Positions 50,460-61,593 of a stretch of DNA of 64,000 nucleotides are shown here, in pieces. The stretch is from assembly GCA_020284085.1 (NCBI GenBank), contig JACEVL010000480.1:1763279-1827278 (forward strand), in the 5' to 3' direction. The notes beneath the pieces were generated by a model that was not told the origin of the DNA, did not search any database, and was given only the letters and a program-made list of their open reading frames with translations. Source of the DNA: Aporrectodea caliginosa. Lineage: Eukaryota > Annelida > Clitellata > Crassiclitellata > Lumbricidae. Each line of letters starts with the position of its first letter. Within the stretch, counting starts at the first letter, position 1. Both the position numbers and the translations under genes were made by a program.

Positions 50460-52385
50460 AAAGAATTTTCAAACTGCTTTGAAATTCATTTGCTCAGCTG
50501 TTGCAAATGATCTGCTGAAATATTCTGCTTGCTAAGTATAAACCATGTTTGAAATCTTTCAGTGCATAGCAGAATAGACATCTTACAGTGTCATTGTATC
50601 TCTTCACAATCGGAGAACAACATTAATGCAAAACCTGTACAATTTAAAAGAGAGTTAACGGCAACATTAATACAAATGACACGTGCAAAACATCAATGTA
50701 GCTAACTCCTAGGTACACGACCAGCAAATGTTGTGGCAGGTATAGACATTAATCGCCTTTGATTGACTGACATTTGTTATTTGTAATTGGAATTGACGAT
50801 TAATATTGAATTGGTAATTGGTAATTGGTAGAGGTAATAATATTGTAATCGTTATTTAATTAATTTGTTAATACTTTATTTACTAATTGCAGATTTTACA
50901 TAATTATTATGTCAATGTACTGTTTCTCTTTAGCACTCATCCTTAAACAAGGCATGTTTTCAAATTAATCTGTATTAGAAACGCCAGCTCAGAACGAACT
51001 CTGTCCCAAACTTGTGCTTAAACATAGTCACAGTAGGGCCTACGTTAAAACAAGAAATCAAACATTGCGTAATAATTACATGTATATATTATCATTCGAG
51101 AAGTCGTCATGAAAGGATCACGGCACCAGACGCGTGCCATAATGGAACGCCGTTGGTTTAAGAATGCACGATCAGTCTTTCAAAGTTTTAAGCGATGCTA
51201 CGTAATGTACTTTTCGGTCCATTGAATGATTTCCATGTTTGGCTCTAAATGACTTGGTTCATGACGAGACTAATTGTTCTGCTGAACTAGATGAAAACAT
51301 TGCAACATGCAATCTGCTGAATCTGTTTGGACATGGCTTGGGCTTTGCGTATTATCTACCGGAACCATGATTCCTTTCAGTAAATGGAAATAGACCTGAA
51401 TTTTATGGTTCATTCTTGCGGTACAATATTTACGAACCTTTCTTAGTGTAGCGGTCTAGACAATGAGTGGCTAGGCATATCGAGTTTTCAGGCATTCCCA
51501 TCAAACATTGTCAGTGGGTCGAAAGCTCATAAATGGGAGTGTGCGCATTTTAACTGGTTCGTGTGCTGACAGAAGCTCAATGAATAGCAGTCGTTAACCA
51601 GCGATGATTGTTCTCTCTAGCATAAAATCTACGCTGCCTTTGAAGATGTATCTACGTCAAAGAAACCGAATTGCATAGGATCTTAAGAAAAACCTGTCGT
51701 CAGCAGAAACAATGCGACCTGTATTATAAACGGGTCTTAGTTCTTTTGTAAACACGTAAATTAGACTTCGTGCATACAATCATGCATACATACATGCATT
51801 TATACATACATACATACGTACATACGTACATACGTACATACATACACACATCACATACATACACACATCACATACATGCATACACACATCACATACATAC
51901 ATGCACAGTTGCACACATACATTCATGCATGCATACGTAGATACATAAATACATACACACTTCCATACTCACATACATATTTACTCCCTAACTGTCGTAT
52001 TAGGAGGCAGTTGCTATAGCGACGGTAAGCAGCAATTGTCTCGGAGGAAACAATTGTCACAGTTCCATGCTGCTACTGGATAATGCCCCGCTCTTCTTTT
52101 AGCAGCAGCGCCGAAATTTAATACGCGATTGATGAATTCGTCAGGCAGTCATGAGAAAGATGAATTCGTCGGTTTGTCTCAAATGAAATCCAATCGAAAT
52201 GACCAAACAATTTGTGAATGCTCTAGCATACTCCGATATTCCATAAAAACTATTCGTCACAGTAATATATAAAATGTCAGCAGACTGACTGTCATCTTTC
52301 GCGGATGGACGATGATAGACAATACCAGAAGCATGAATTGAACGACTTTCTTGCAGCAGGTAAATAAGAAAGTCGACATTAAATG
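50460..52385. other. Intergenic, no gene recognised; (ACAT)n at 51781-51985
   Basis: Apart from an interrupted ACAT/CACA microsatellite at about 51781-51985, no coding signal or repeat boundary was identified. Confidence 0.4.
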
Positions 52386-52386
52386 T

Positions 52387-52413
52387 ACGGTTCACTAAAT
52401 TTTAGTGAACCGT
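52387..52413. repeat. Perfect 27-nt palindrome
   Basis: ACGGTTCACTAAA, one T, then TTTAGTGAACCGT. Confidence 0.9.
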
Positions 52414-52457
52414 GCGCATTTAGGAAAAGCAATAAGGGTTGTGTCACTGAGTATAAT

Positions 52458-53250
52458 AACCATAACCATAACCATAAATTTTATTGTTTCCAACAAACAA
52501 AAGCAAAGCATACAACGGGTGTAGAGAACCCTAAAGGGAACAAGTCCCGACTAGGGGCCGTCCATAAAGTACGTCACGCTATTTTTGACCATTTTACCCC
52601 CTCCCCTGTCACAAACTGTCACAAACCTCAGACCCAGACCCCCCCAAAGTACGTCACACTTTTCGAACAGTGATTTCCGAAAGCAAGGCTAATACATAAA
52701 CAAGGCTTCGCAACAGCATTATTACTAGCGCTCCTAGCGAGAGGAATCTTGAAAAACACGAAAACACATTCAGGAGATATGCATTTCCTGCTATTTTGAC
52801 ATAAAACTAATTAAAATGTTTCAGAAAATTTTTGAAAATTATTTTTTGAAGGTATGGAATTCTACTAAAAAATAAAAATAAATTATAAATATAAAAAATA
52901 AAATAAATGTGTGACGTCACACATGGCCTGACCCCTCCCCCTGTCACAAACTGTCACACTTTCTTAAACAACCCCCCCGGAGCGTGACGTACTTTATGGA
53001 CGGCCCCCTAGTAGGGTCACCCTTACATCATTGTTGTACTCGAGTGGCAGACCGAATAATTAGTTAATTCTACTATTTTTTAATCCTTAACAAGTCTTAA
53101 CTAGTTAACTAGCACGCACAATATTATTAGTACATACCATTGGCAATCAAACAGGCACGCAATCTACGTTTGAATAGGTGAAAACTAGTTAATAAATAAT
53201 GAATGCTTGTTTAAAAATTAAATGCTCCAGAAGTTATCTTCGTCGAGGAG
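52458..53250 (-). mobile_element. LINE 3' end, same family as 56018-57290, split by a MITE
   Basis: It begins AACCATAACCATAACCATAA, then ATTTTATTG, like the copy at 56018. Matching blocks continue beyond the MITE at 52554-53007 (CTTAACTAGTTAACTA). In minus-strand sense the element ends CAATAAAATTTATGGTTATGGTT. Confidence 0.6.
52551..53010. mobile_element. PIF/Harbinger-like MITE nested in a LINE
   Basis: The element is 52554-53007 (454 bp). Ends are GGGGCCGTCCATAAAGTACG and its exact inverse, and CTA is duplicated at 52551-52553 and 53008-53010. A 3-bp CTA/TTA-type duplication is characteristic of PIF/Harbinger. The interior has repeated CTGTCACAAACTGTCAC blocks near both ends. No coding region is present. 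Confidence 0.75.
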
Positions 53251-53686
53251 ACTTTTTCTATGTTTATAGGCATGACTGTAAATAGTAGCTTAACAGATTC
53301 CGTTGAGAATTTTTTTTATCAATTTCTCAGGCTGAGATATAGAGAATTTTATCTCTAGGCAGCCATCTTGAACGCTATCTTGAAAATGACCCTTTTCCGA
53401 TGGTCAGAATAGAGGAGACTTTTAGTATGTCAATAATCATCACAAATGGCAACGGATTTCGTTCAGAAACCTTTTGTATCAATTTTTAGGGGTAGTTGGG
53501 GTTTTTTCGTTTGATTTACCTGACTAATATATAGAATTGTGAAATAGAAACATTCAAGATTTGTTCCAAAGAAACTAAAACAATTTGGAAAGAAATCTTT
53601 TTGCTTATTGAATTAGTGAATTTACCATGTTACCGGAAAATGACTCAAGTATATTATCTATGAGCAACAAGTTATTACAATTATCG

Positions 53687-54060
53687 CAAGATTGTGAACA
53701 CAGATCATATTCAAGAAGGCGCATACTATCTGAGAATTTTCGGTGTATTTGGGACGCTATAATCAGCTATGCAATGCTGACAAAACATTTTGCGTGTAAG
53801 CACTAAGCAGTCACAATCAACAAAGTCCCACACTGCAACAAGTGACTGTAATTAACTCAGAGTAGGCCCTACAATCAGTTCAAGATTGTGAATTTAGATC
53901 GTGATAATCAAGGCAAATACCATATGTGAATTCAGGTGCATTTGGGACACAATAATCAACTATGCAACGCTAACAAAACTATATAGGCCTACGCAATCCC
54001 AATCAACAAAGTTCCACACTGTAACAAGTGACTGCAATTAGCTCAGAATTGAAATTATAT
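53687..54060. repeat. Two-copy tandem duplication, period about 194 bp
   Basis: Starts at CAAGATTGTGAA at 53687 and at 53881. Shared blocks include ATTTGGGACRC and TCAACAAAGTYCCACACTG. Confidence 0.75.
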
Positions 54061-54317
54061 CACAATCAGACAATCTGATATAATCATGTCATCCAATGTC
54101 ATAAAATATGTCTTAGCAGAATAAGTAGATTTCCAGATAGTTTTTTAGACAGCGAGACCAAGTGTAGTAAGAGTTCCCTCTTCAGTAAACGAATCATCCA
54201 GGAGCGATCAGAGATCTAAGCAACTGACTTAAGTTAGGTCTATTGAAGAACTTTTCGGTTTTTTCATTCTGAGAGGCACTGCAACGTTTAAGACATAAAT
54301 ATTGGCAGTCCATCGTA

Positions 54318-54924
54318 CCCCTAGAACTTTATAGTTCTATGTCCACTTTTTGCGAAACGGAGAAAAAGATTTTAAGATTTTAAGATTTGCTGACGAAATT
54401 TTTTTGCTCTGTTTCATTGATGGCAATTAAATTAAACTTTTTGGAAAACAAAGTTTTCTCTTAGTATGATTATATGTGTATTTCGATCATAATGTAAACC
54501 GATTATGAGTAATTTGGCTATAATTATGTCAGGGGTGACTATTTTTGGACATAGAGCTGTATAGCATTATTGATTGCAGACAAAGTGAGTGCTGAAGGTT
54601 CTAAGTCCAGTCACGTGTTAAGATCTCTCACTGGTATTGGTTATGGACATAGCCCCGTATAATTCTTTTTTCAAACCTCACTCGATCACGGTTATATCTC
54701 CAATTCACGTGATACAAAATTAATGACTCTATAGCTTTGAGACACTGTCCAAATCAGGTCCAAATTTGTGGACATAGGTCTTTATAGCACTGAAGATAGA
54801 GCTAAAGAAAGCGTCTCCAGTTAAGCTAGACTGTTCAGGACATAGCCCCTGTCATCCCGGTAACGGATATAGCGTTAGGTTGATTTTTCAAAAAAGTGGA
54901 CATAGAACCTTATAGTTCTAGGGG
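54318..54924. mobile_element. TA-flanked inverted-repeat element with repeated GGACATAG motif
   Basis: Terminal repeats of about 35 bp: CCCCTAGAACTTTATAGTTC...GTCCACTTTTT and its inverse, flanked by TA (54316-54317 and 54925-54926). The interior repeats GGACATAG followed by a TATA-like block about five times (near 54547, 54645, 54770, 54837 and 54897). No transposase frame. A TA duplication would fit Tc1/mariner, but the family is not established. Confidence 0.7.
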
Positions 54925-54926
54925 TA

Positions 54927-56015
54927 CGCCATGTTGACATGACTTTATTCTCCTTTACCAGAGAGCGAGCCTTCGCATAAATGATTGCTTTGTTCCTCGT
55001 TAGGTGCTCATTTGTATACAGATCCTCGGAAGATTACAGTGCATCTGATCCTTTAGTAACTTCCTTGCAGCAACGACCATATTTCTGACACCCCTGTTTA
55101 CGAACTTTACAAAGATAGGGCGATTAGCACCCTTTCACAGGCGTTGAATCCGATAAGCATGTGATATGTCAGATTCACTTATCTGAATACCAAGTCTAGA
55201 TTGGCATAGATTCAGAGCCGATCTTATGGCAGGTTGGTATGCTTGATCAGGATTCAGTGGGACTTGTCTATTCGGGTGTGCCCTTTGCTCCCGCATAGCA
55301 TCTCTTCAAAGGAAATGTTTTCTAACTGTGTGTGTGTGAAATTTGTTGTACTGTTGTTTACTGTTATTCATTTTTTTTGTTTCTGGGAACAATAAATTGA
55401 ATTAAATTGAAATCGGCTCATCATCCGTTGAAGTATTGTTGTTATCCTCAGTCACACAGTGTATTATTAGGTAGTCAAAACGCATTGCGACATCAAATTC
55501 ATTTATACGTTGTTTCAGTAGTTTATCGTCGTTTTTCAGTCGAGTTATCTTTAAGTTTTGTTATTCACACGCACGTTTGACCACTTCGTTCGTCATTTTT
55601 TTTCTAACAGTCGTTCCATTCGCTCGGTAAAACTTTCCTCAAGCTTTACAAAGAGACAATTGATGTCTTATGCCTTTTGACAGGCGCGAGACACGTTACC
55701 GTCGCGTCACCGTCCTTCTCATCCTTCAAGGGTTCCAGAAGGTCTTCAGCTTTTAAACTTTTGTCGAAATTGTCCGAGTAAATTATTCTTAGCCAGATTA
55801 GTTATTCAATTGTTGGTAATCAACACGATAATTTAAACCCTGTGATAACGTTTGAATCACTTGTCATTCATGTCAAAATCAGACTGTGTTGACCCGCCCA
55901 GAACCAAATTTATCCGTCCGCCATAACATAATATCACCAAATCCAAATTCCACATTGCAACATGTACTATGTAAGTATGCATGTATTTGTGTATGTACGT
56001 ATCACCTATGTATGT
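54927..56015. other. No gene seen; possible old LINE tail
   Basis: GGGAACAATAAATTGAATTA at about 55386 looks like the end of a retroelement on the plus strand. The rest shows no supported coding region. Confidence 0.3.
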
Positions 56016-56017
56016 AT

Positions 56018-57137
56018 AACCATAACCATAACCATAAATTTTATTGAACCCAAGTATAAAACAACGAAAAGCAAGTACAAAAGAGAAAAACAGACAAGCA
56101 ACAAGGGGGATTAAAAGGAATACGACCCTAAAGGACCTAGGTCCCGCTAATTGGCCACCTGTAACAAAGTCAAATTTTTTCGCAGAACAATTGAAACACG
56201 AGTATGAGATATAACAGAGTAATTCTTAACTAGTTAACTAAGACTAATAAATTTAACGAGCACTAGGTGATATTAAGATTAGACTGTTACAGTCTAATCA
56301 TTATTTTGAACAGAGAGATATTAGTTAAATTACATCTGGTGAGAGGTATATCATTCCATGTGCGGGCGCATTTTATAGGAAACATCCGAGAAATTAGTCC
56401 TAGCAAAAGCTACTCTAACATTTGCAGCAGAACGTACAGATAATTTTAGGGGTTTAGGGTAGACGTAGTAGTGAAATAGTTATTGAAGACCCTTGGTAAT
56501 TGATTATGAAAATATTTAAACATAAATTCGCTAGTTTGAAAAATTCTAATCTGTTCAATACTAAGGACACGGTACAATTTAAATATTGCATCGGTAGGCA
56601 TAGAGTGCCGCGTGCCAACAATTACTCGCATGGCTCTTCTTTGTAACTTATTTAATCTCGTTAGCCTTGTAGACTATGTCGAGGCTCAGACCATGTTAGA
56701 GTATGTAAGTTACGGATGGATAAGAGAGTAATATAGATTAAGACGGTTTGAATAGGTAACAGATAAGCTATCCTAGACATAATGCCAATGTTTTTTGCTA
56801 CTTTTTGAGAGACAAGTTTTATATGTTCATTCCAAGTTAAGTATTGATCAAGATAGTTACCCAAAAACTTAACGGAAGTTACACGAGGGATAGAGATTCC
56901 ATTAATAACCATTTGGTTTATTACTGATGGCAACTTTTTACGATGAGAGCAAAATAAAATGTAATTAGTTTTATTTAGATTAAGGGACAATTTATTTGCA
57001 TAGAACCAGTCAGTAACCTTAGCCAATTCCTGATTCATCAAATAAAACAGATCATTACATGACTTGCTAGAAATAAAGATATTTGTGTCGTCAGCGAACA
57101 ATGCGAATTGCAGTAGGATAGAGGCATTCGGGAGATC

Positions 57138-57179
<42 letters not shown>

Positions 57180-57290
57180 GAGTAGGGGTCCAAGAATGGA
57201 TCTCTGCGGGACACCATATTTAATTAACCTTAGCTGTGAGAGGGCACCGTTGCAGATGACTTGTTGCTTGCGATCTTCAAAGTATCTTTT
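56018..57290 (-). mobile_element. LINE with reverse-transcriptase remnant and (ATGGTT)n tail
   Basis: On the minus strand it encodes VPQRSILGPLLF (RT motif before the catalytic loop), then a (TA)n insertion at about 57141-57172, and FADDTNIFISSKSCNDLFYL, the catalytic (F/Y)ADD box. LSLNLNKTNYILF, VKFLGNYLDQYLTWNEHI and a later frame FKLYRVLSIEQIRIFQT follow. Order and motifs match the second half of a Jockey/CR1-type reverse transcriptase. Stops and shifts make it inactive. The 3' end is CAATAAAATTTATGGTTATGG. Confidence 0.8.
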
Positions 57291-57299
57291 ATGCATGTA

Positions 57300-57374
57300 G
57301 GCCTATATATGTATGTATGTATGTGTGTGTGTATGTATGTATGTATGTATGTATGTATGTATGTATGTATGTAT
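57300..57374. repeat. (TATG)n microsatellite, target of a hAT insertion
   Basis: TATG/TGTG units; the run resumes after the hAT element at 58283-58302. Confidence 0.9.
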
Positions 57375-58290
57375 CAGAGATGGGTACGATTAGCTAGAAC
57401 TGCTAATCGATTAGAATTAGAATTAGCTCCTGAAATTTGCTAATCGATTAGAATTAGAATTAGCAAACTCTTCTAGCTAATCGATTAGAATTAGAATTAT
57501 CAGCAGCTAATCGATTAGCAATTAGAATTAGATATCGATAGTTTGATACAGTATATATATTTGCTTCATGAATTTGTCAAAATTTAATCAAAGCACAAGT
57601 TACTACAGCAAGTTGCTGTAGCCTATTAAAATACATAAAGCTGTAGCCTATAACAATGCCTAAATCTGTAGCCTATTACAATACCTAAAGCTGCACAACT
57701 GTTATATTATGTGCGAATAGTCCACATACCAGCAGGCAACACCACATTGGTCAATAGGCCTACATGCTGCAGTTATTGACACTGCTACTGCATAAGCTCA
57801 CTATCGCATTTTGCAATTATCATACATGTCTTGAATCAGTGCATCACTTAGCCTATTGCACTTAGCGTTTACGACGTAGCCAGCAGAACTAAATACGCGT
57901 TCCATGGCAGCTGAGGTTGCAGGAACACAGTGATGATTGAGACGAAGAACATAAAAACGTGCAAATCTTTCAGTGTTAAATGAGCAGAATGGATATAGTC
58001 ATGACCAGATAATTGAAAGTTTGAAACAGCCTTCAGAGAAGTAAGTAAGTAAGTATATTCTTCAAACTCAACATTTATAAACTCAATCTTAATGAACGCT
58101 TAATTTTCAGACAGCTAATCGGTCAGCTAATCGATTTTCGATTAGCAATTAGCTGAAATTGCTAATCAATTAGAATTAGAATTAGCTTTAGATGACAGCT
58201 AATCGATTAGAATTAGAATTAGCTGTTTGTCTAATCGATTAGCTAATCGATTAGCATCTAATCGATTAGTTACCCATCTCTGGTATGTAT
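57367..58290 (-). mobile_element. hAT-type element with palindromic subterminal repeats and transposase remnant
   Basis: The element is 57375-58282 (908 bp), with ends CAGAGATGGGTA and TACCCATCTCTG. GTATGTAT is duplicated at 57367-57374 and 58283-58290, although the target is itself a microsatellite. Four CTAATCGATTAG palindromes lie near each end (57403, 57440, 57477, 57507; 58199, 58231, 58243, 58258), with GAATTAGAATTAG between them. The interior keeps a minus-strand remnant of hAT transposase. Confidence 0.85.
57801..57965 (-). pseudogene. hAT transposase C-terminal remnant
   Basis: Reads RFYVLRLNHHCVPATSAAME, then RVFSSAGYVVNAKCNRLSDA, and stops at 57801. This is the conserved hAT dimerisation-region motif (P.TSA..ERVFS.AG......R.RLS). 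Only about 50 residues remain; the catalytic part is deleted. Confidence 0.75.
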
Positions 58291-58755
58291 GTATGTATGT
58301 ATATATGCCTATGGATTTACTATTATAGTCCAATTTCTGTTAGGACATCTCACAAAGGCGCTACATGCCCCGATATATTATGTTAAAGAGCAGAAACGTA
58401 TTTGCGAATGATTACTTAAGCTTATTCATAAAGCTGCGCATTTGCGGTCTTCAATAGATTGCGGGTTTTGTGGTTATGGTGCATATTTGAATTGTCTAGA
58501 ATGGAGAGAGTGACTACAATTGAGGGCTCGTGGTTTATTACAATAGGACGAAGGCACGTGTTATGATCATCATACCTGTCGAGATACATATTTACTTACA
58601 CCGTTATAACAGGCTTTTGTATGGCGCATGGTCACGGTTGCACAGATAATATTATTATTCAGCCGCAGTCACTGCGTTGTCAGTGTTCCCCTATGCTAAA
58701 CCATTGTTCTTACCCTGCTTTGTACAAAATCAATATAGGCTAGTGGACGTTTCTT

Positions 58756-59104
<349 letters not shown>

Positions 59105-59193
59105 CAAACATATTTACCGCGCAAGGTATCACAGGAATGCGAATAGGAGTCGCGGTTAGTTAGTCGAAATGCGAAGAGTTGTTAGATATGGCC

Positions 59194-59268
59194 GTGCTGA
59201 AGTCGGGAGCGCCTCTGAGTAGTCCTCTTGAAGGGGCGCTATATAAATTTATAAATGAATGAATGCCA
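59194..59268 (+). mobile_element. LINE 3' tail with (AATG)n
   Basis: GGGAGCGCCTCTGAGTAG, then GGGGCGCTATATAAATTT and AATGAATGAATG: the recurrent tail, with no body recognised upstream. Confidence 0.6.
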
Positions 59269-59456
59269 AAAGTCACATTAGAAGTGCAAATGAAAAAATG
59301 TATCCAGTGTTATCAACAACTATTGATCAGAAGCAACACACTACGAAAACATGGACATTGTGATCAATATGTGCATTAATCCGATAACTATGCTTACGTA
59401 CAAAGATGATTGGAACCTCAAAGCTCGCGATTTCTATAACTCTGTTACAAAGTTAA

Positions 59457-61004
59457 CCTTCGCCATACGCGAGAAAAAAAACTACGTCTTCTATGCTTGG
59501 GGGTCCAAATGACCCCCAAGGTATACCTGTTCCTGGGCATGGAATTTGATAATTTTTGTTTCGTTTTTAATGTTTTATGGGTCAGGGAATTTATTGCAGC
59601 TACTGCCAAATGCGTGACCTTCACGGATGACCTTGAAATTCAAGGTCACATGCTCTTTTACGTGACCATACCATCATCAGGTGTATCTCTGCTTCTACGC
59701 ATGCTATCTTGAATGTTTGTTTTCAGAAATTCAAGGCCACGTGATTATGCACGTGACCTTACCTATCTCAACTGGAACAGCCATTTTTGTTTTTTTATAT
59801 GTTGTAAGTCTACAAAATTTTGTTTGGATTTTCCGGTAAGATGACAATAGTGTCATACGTGCCAAAGAAAAATAAGGCTGTCACCTTATTGTCAACTGCT
59901 CATCACGACAATGTGATCTCGTCCGAATGTCACAAGAAACCAGAGGTCATCCTTACCTACAATAGCACTAAAGGTGCAGTTGACACTTTGGACAAAATGT
60001 GCAGACAATATACAGTGAAACGTTCTACCAGACGATGGCCCTTGACACTTTTCTTCACCCTTCTGGATATAGCTGCACATAACGCATCCGTGATTTGGTT
60101 TCATCAACATCCTGAATGGGTGGATTCTGCAAACACTAATCAGAAGGACAGAAGGAGAGCATTCATATTGGAAATGGGGAAAAGTATGTGTCTTCCATGG
60201 ATCGACAGCAGAAGAAGCACGCGTTTAGATTGGTCCTGCGTAAGCGGCAGAAAATCGATAAAGCGGGCTTTGGAATACGTGAATCTGCCTGTTCCTACGA
60301 CAACACAGAACGACACAGTCATCACTCCTCAGAGAGGACGATGTCACATGTGCGATCGAAAGAATGACACCAAGACGATGCACAGATGCAGCACGTGTGG
60401 TCAATTTGTTTGCGGTAACCATTCCACACAATCATTTACCTGTACCGAATGTAGTTAGATACACTGGCAACAAGTCATAAACAAATTATGAGAAGTGAAA
60501 CGATGTAACATAAGATGTAACATAACATATTCCAGTTGTGTTTTGTTTATATTTTGTTGAGTTCCTTGTACCAAATAACCATAGGTTGTTCTAACAGGTA
60601 TAATAGCAGAGATAGGTATGGTCATGCAAAAAATCATGTGACCTTGAATTTCAAGGTCTTCCGTCAAGGTCACGCATTTGTCAGTAGCTGGAGTGAATTC
60701 CCTGACCCCTAAAACATTAGACACAAAAAAAATAATCTTCAAGATACCTTGCGTAGAAGCAGAGATACACCTCATTGTATGGACACTAATGATATGGACA
60801 TGAATTTCACTCTAAGACCTCACCAAAATGACGTCACAGCGTCAGAACTAAGCGTCAACGTATGACGTCACTCATACCATTTTGACAAGGAGGAATTTAT
60901 AGGAAAAGTCACCAAAGGAAACTTTTTGGTGCCCACATTTTAGAAAGTTACAGATTAAAATATACCCCTGGGGGTAATTTTGACCCCCAAACATGTGGCG
61001 AAGG
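59457..61004 (+). mobile_element. piggyBac element, internally deleted
   Basis: TTAA at 59453-59456 and 61005-61008. Termini are CCTTCGCCA and TGGCGAAGG, with palindromes at 59499-59517 and 60970-60988 (GGGGGT/ACCCCC arms). Further inverted blocks flank the gene (TTCAAGGTCA...; a CAGGGAATT/AATTCCCTG pair). It encodes the C-terminal part of a transposase (59820-60458). It lies in the 3' flank of gene F. Confidence 0.9.
59820..60458 (+). pseudogene. piggyBac transposase, C-terminal part
   Basis: An intact frame of about 212 residues covers the end of the DDE domain. YNSTKGAVDTLDKMCRQYTV, then KRSTRRWPLTLFFTLLDIA, contains the conserved catalytic Asp region (KG.VD..D). The protein ends with a Cys-rich zinc-binding tail (CHMCDRKNDTKTMHRCSTCG, then CGNH and CTEC) typical of piggyBac. 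The usual length is 500-600 residues, so the N-terminal DNA-binding part and first catalytic Asp residues are missing. The upstream region has no matching frame, so it cannot encode an active enzyme. Confidence 0.85.
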
Positions 61005-61008
61005 TTAA

Positions 61009-61593
61009 GTGCATTAGCTAACTCAGGAATGCTGCATCGAGTCAGATGGGTTGTCCAAAGATGCCTCGTGAAGAATAATGTCAGTTTCTCGGGAGATACA
61101 TCATACAGGTGAGATGTTACGGTAATTGAATTGAGAGAAATGAGAAGGCAGATTGGTTGTAGAGGTTGGACTTAGTTCTTAGTCGTAGACACCAAATTTC
61201 CAAATGGTTACCCTAAAGCTAAACGCAGGGCACCAGCTTATTCACGACAGCTGCGTCGTGTCAGAAAGGTTGTCCAGAGATGTCCAGTGAAGATTCGAGA
61301 ACGGTTGCCACAGACACCAGTTGAGGAGAGCAGAGCAGCTGCTTGGGCGGTTTTCGTCAAGGACGAGAAGGCTAAGAAGGTGGATGATTGGATGGATGGG
61401 AGTAATAGGAATTCTTGAATGGATTGCCTGATAAATGGTAGTTTGTAGGGCTTGTGATAGCTGATAATGATTGACAGATATTCATTTGGAGGAACGCAGA
61501 GTTTGCGCAGTTCTTGCAGAGACGATGCGCAGGTTTGTATCACTTGTATCTGGTCGGTTCGCTACATGTCGAGTCTAAGCTCTGTTGATTAAC
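61009..61593 (-). other. 3' flank of gene F, shared with genes B and C
   Basis: In minus-strand sense, TTTCTGACACGACGCAGCTG, then AAGCTGGTGCCCTGCGTTTA, and CAATCCATTCAAGAATTCCT match the downstream region of gene B. A second copy of the block lies at about 61020-61090, and the piggyBac insertion begins at the end of it. Confidence 0.55.

Noticed and set aside
56018..56040. AACCAT repeats as telomere-like sequence
   Set aside because: Only three units, at the end of a LINE copy and repeated at another LINE end (52458), so it is a retroelement tail.
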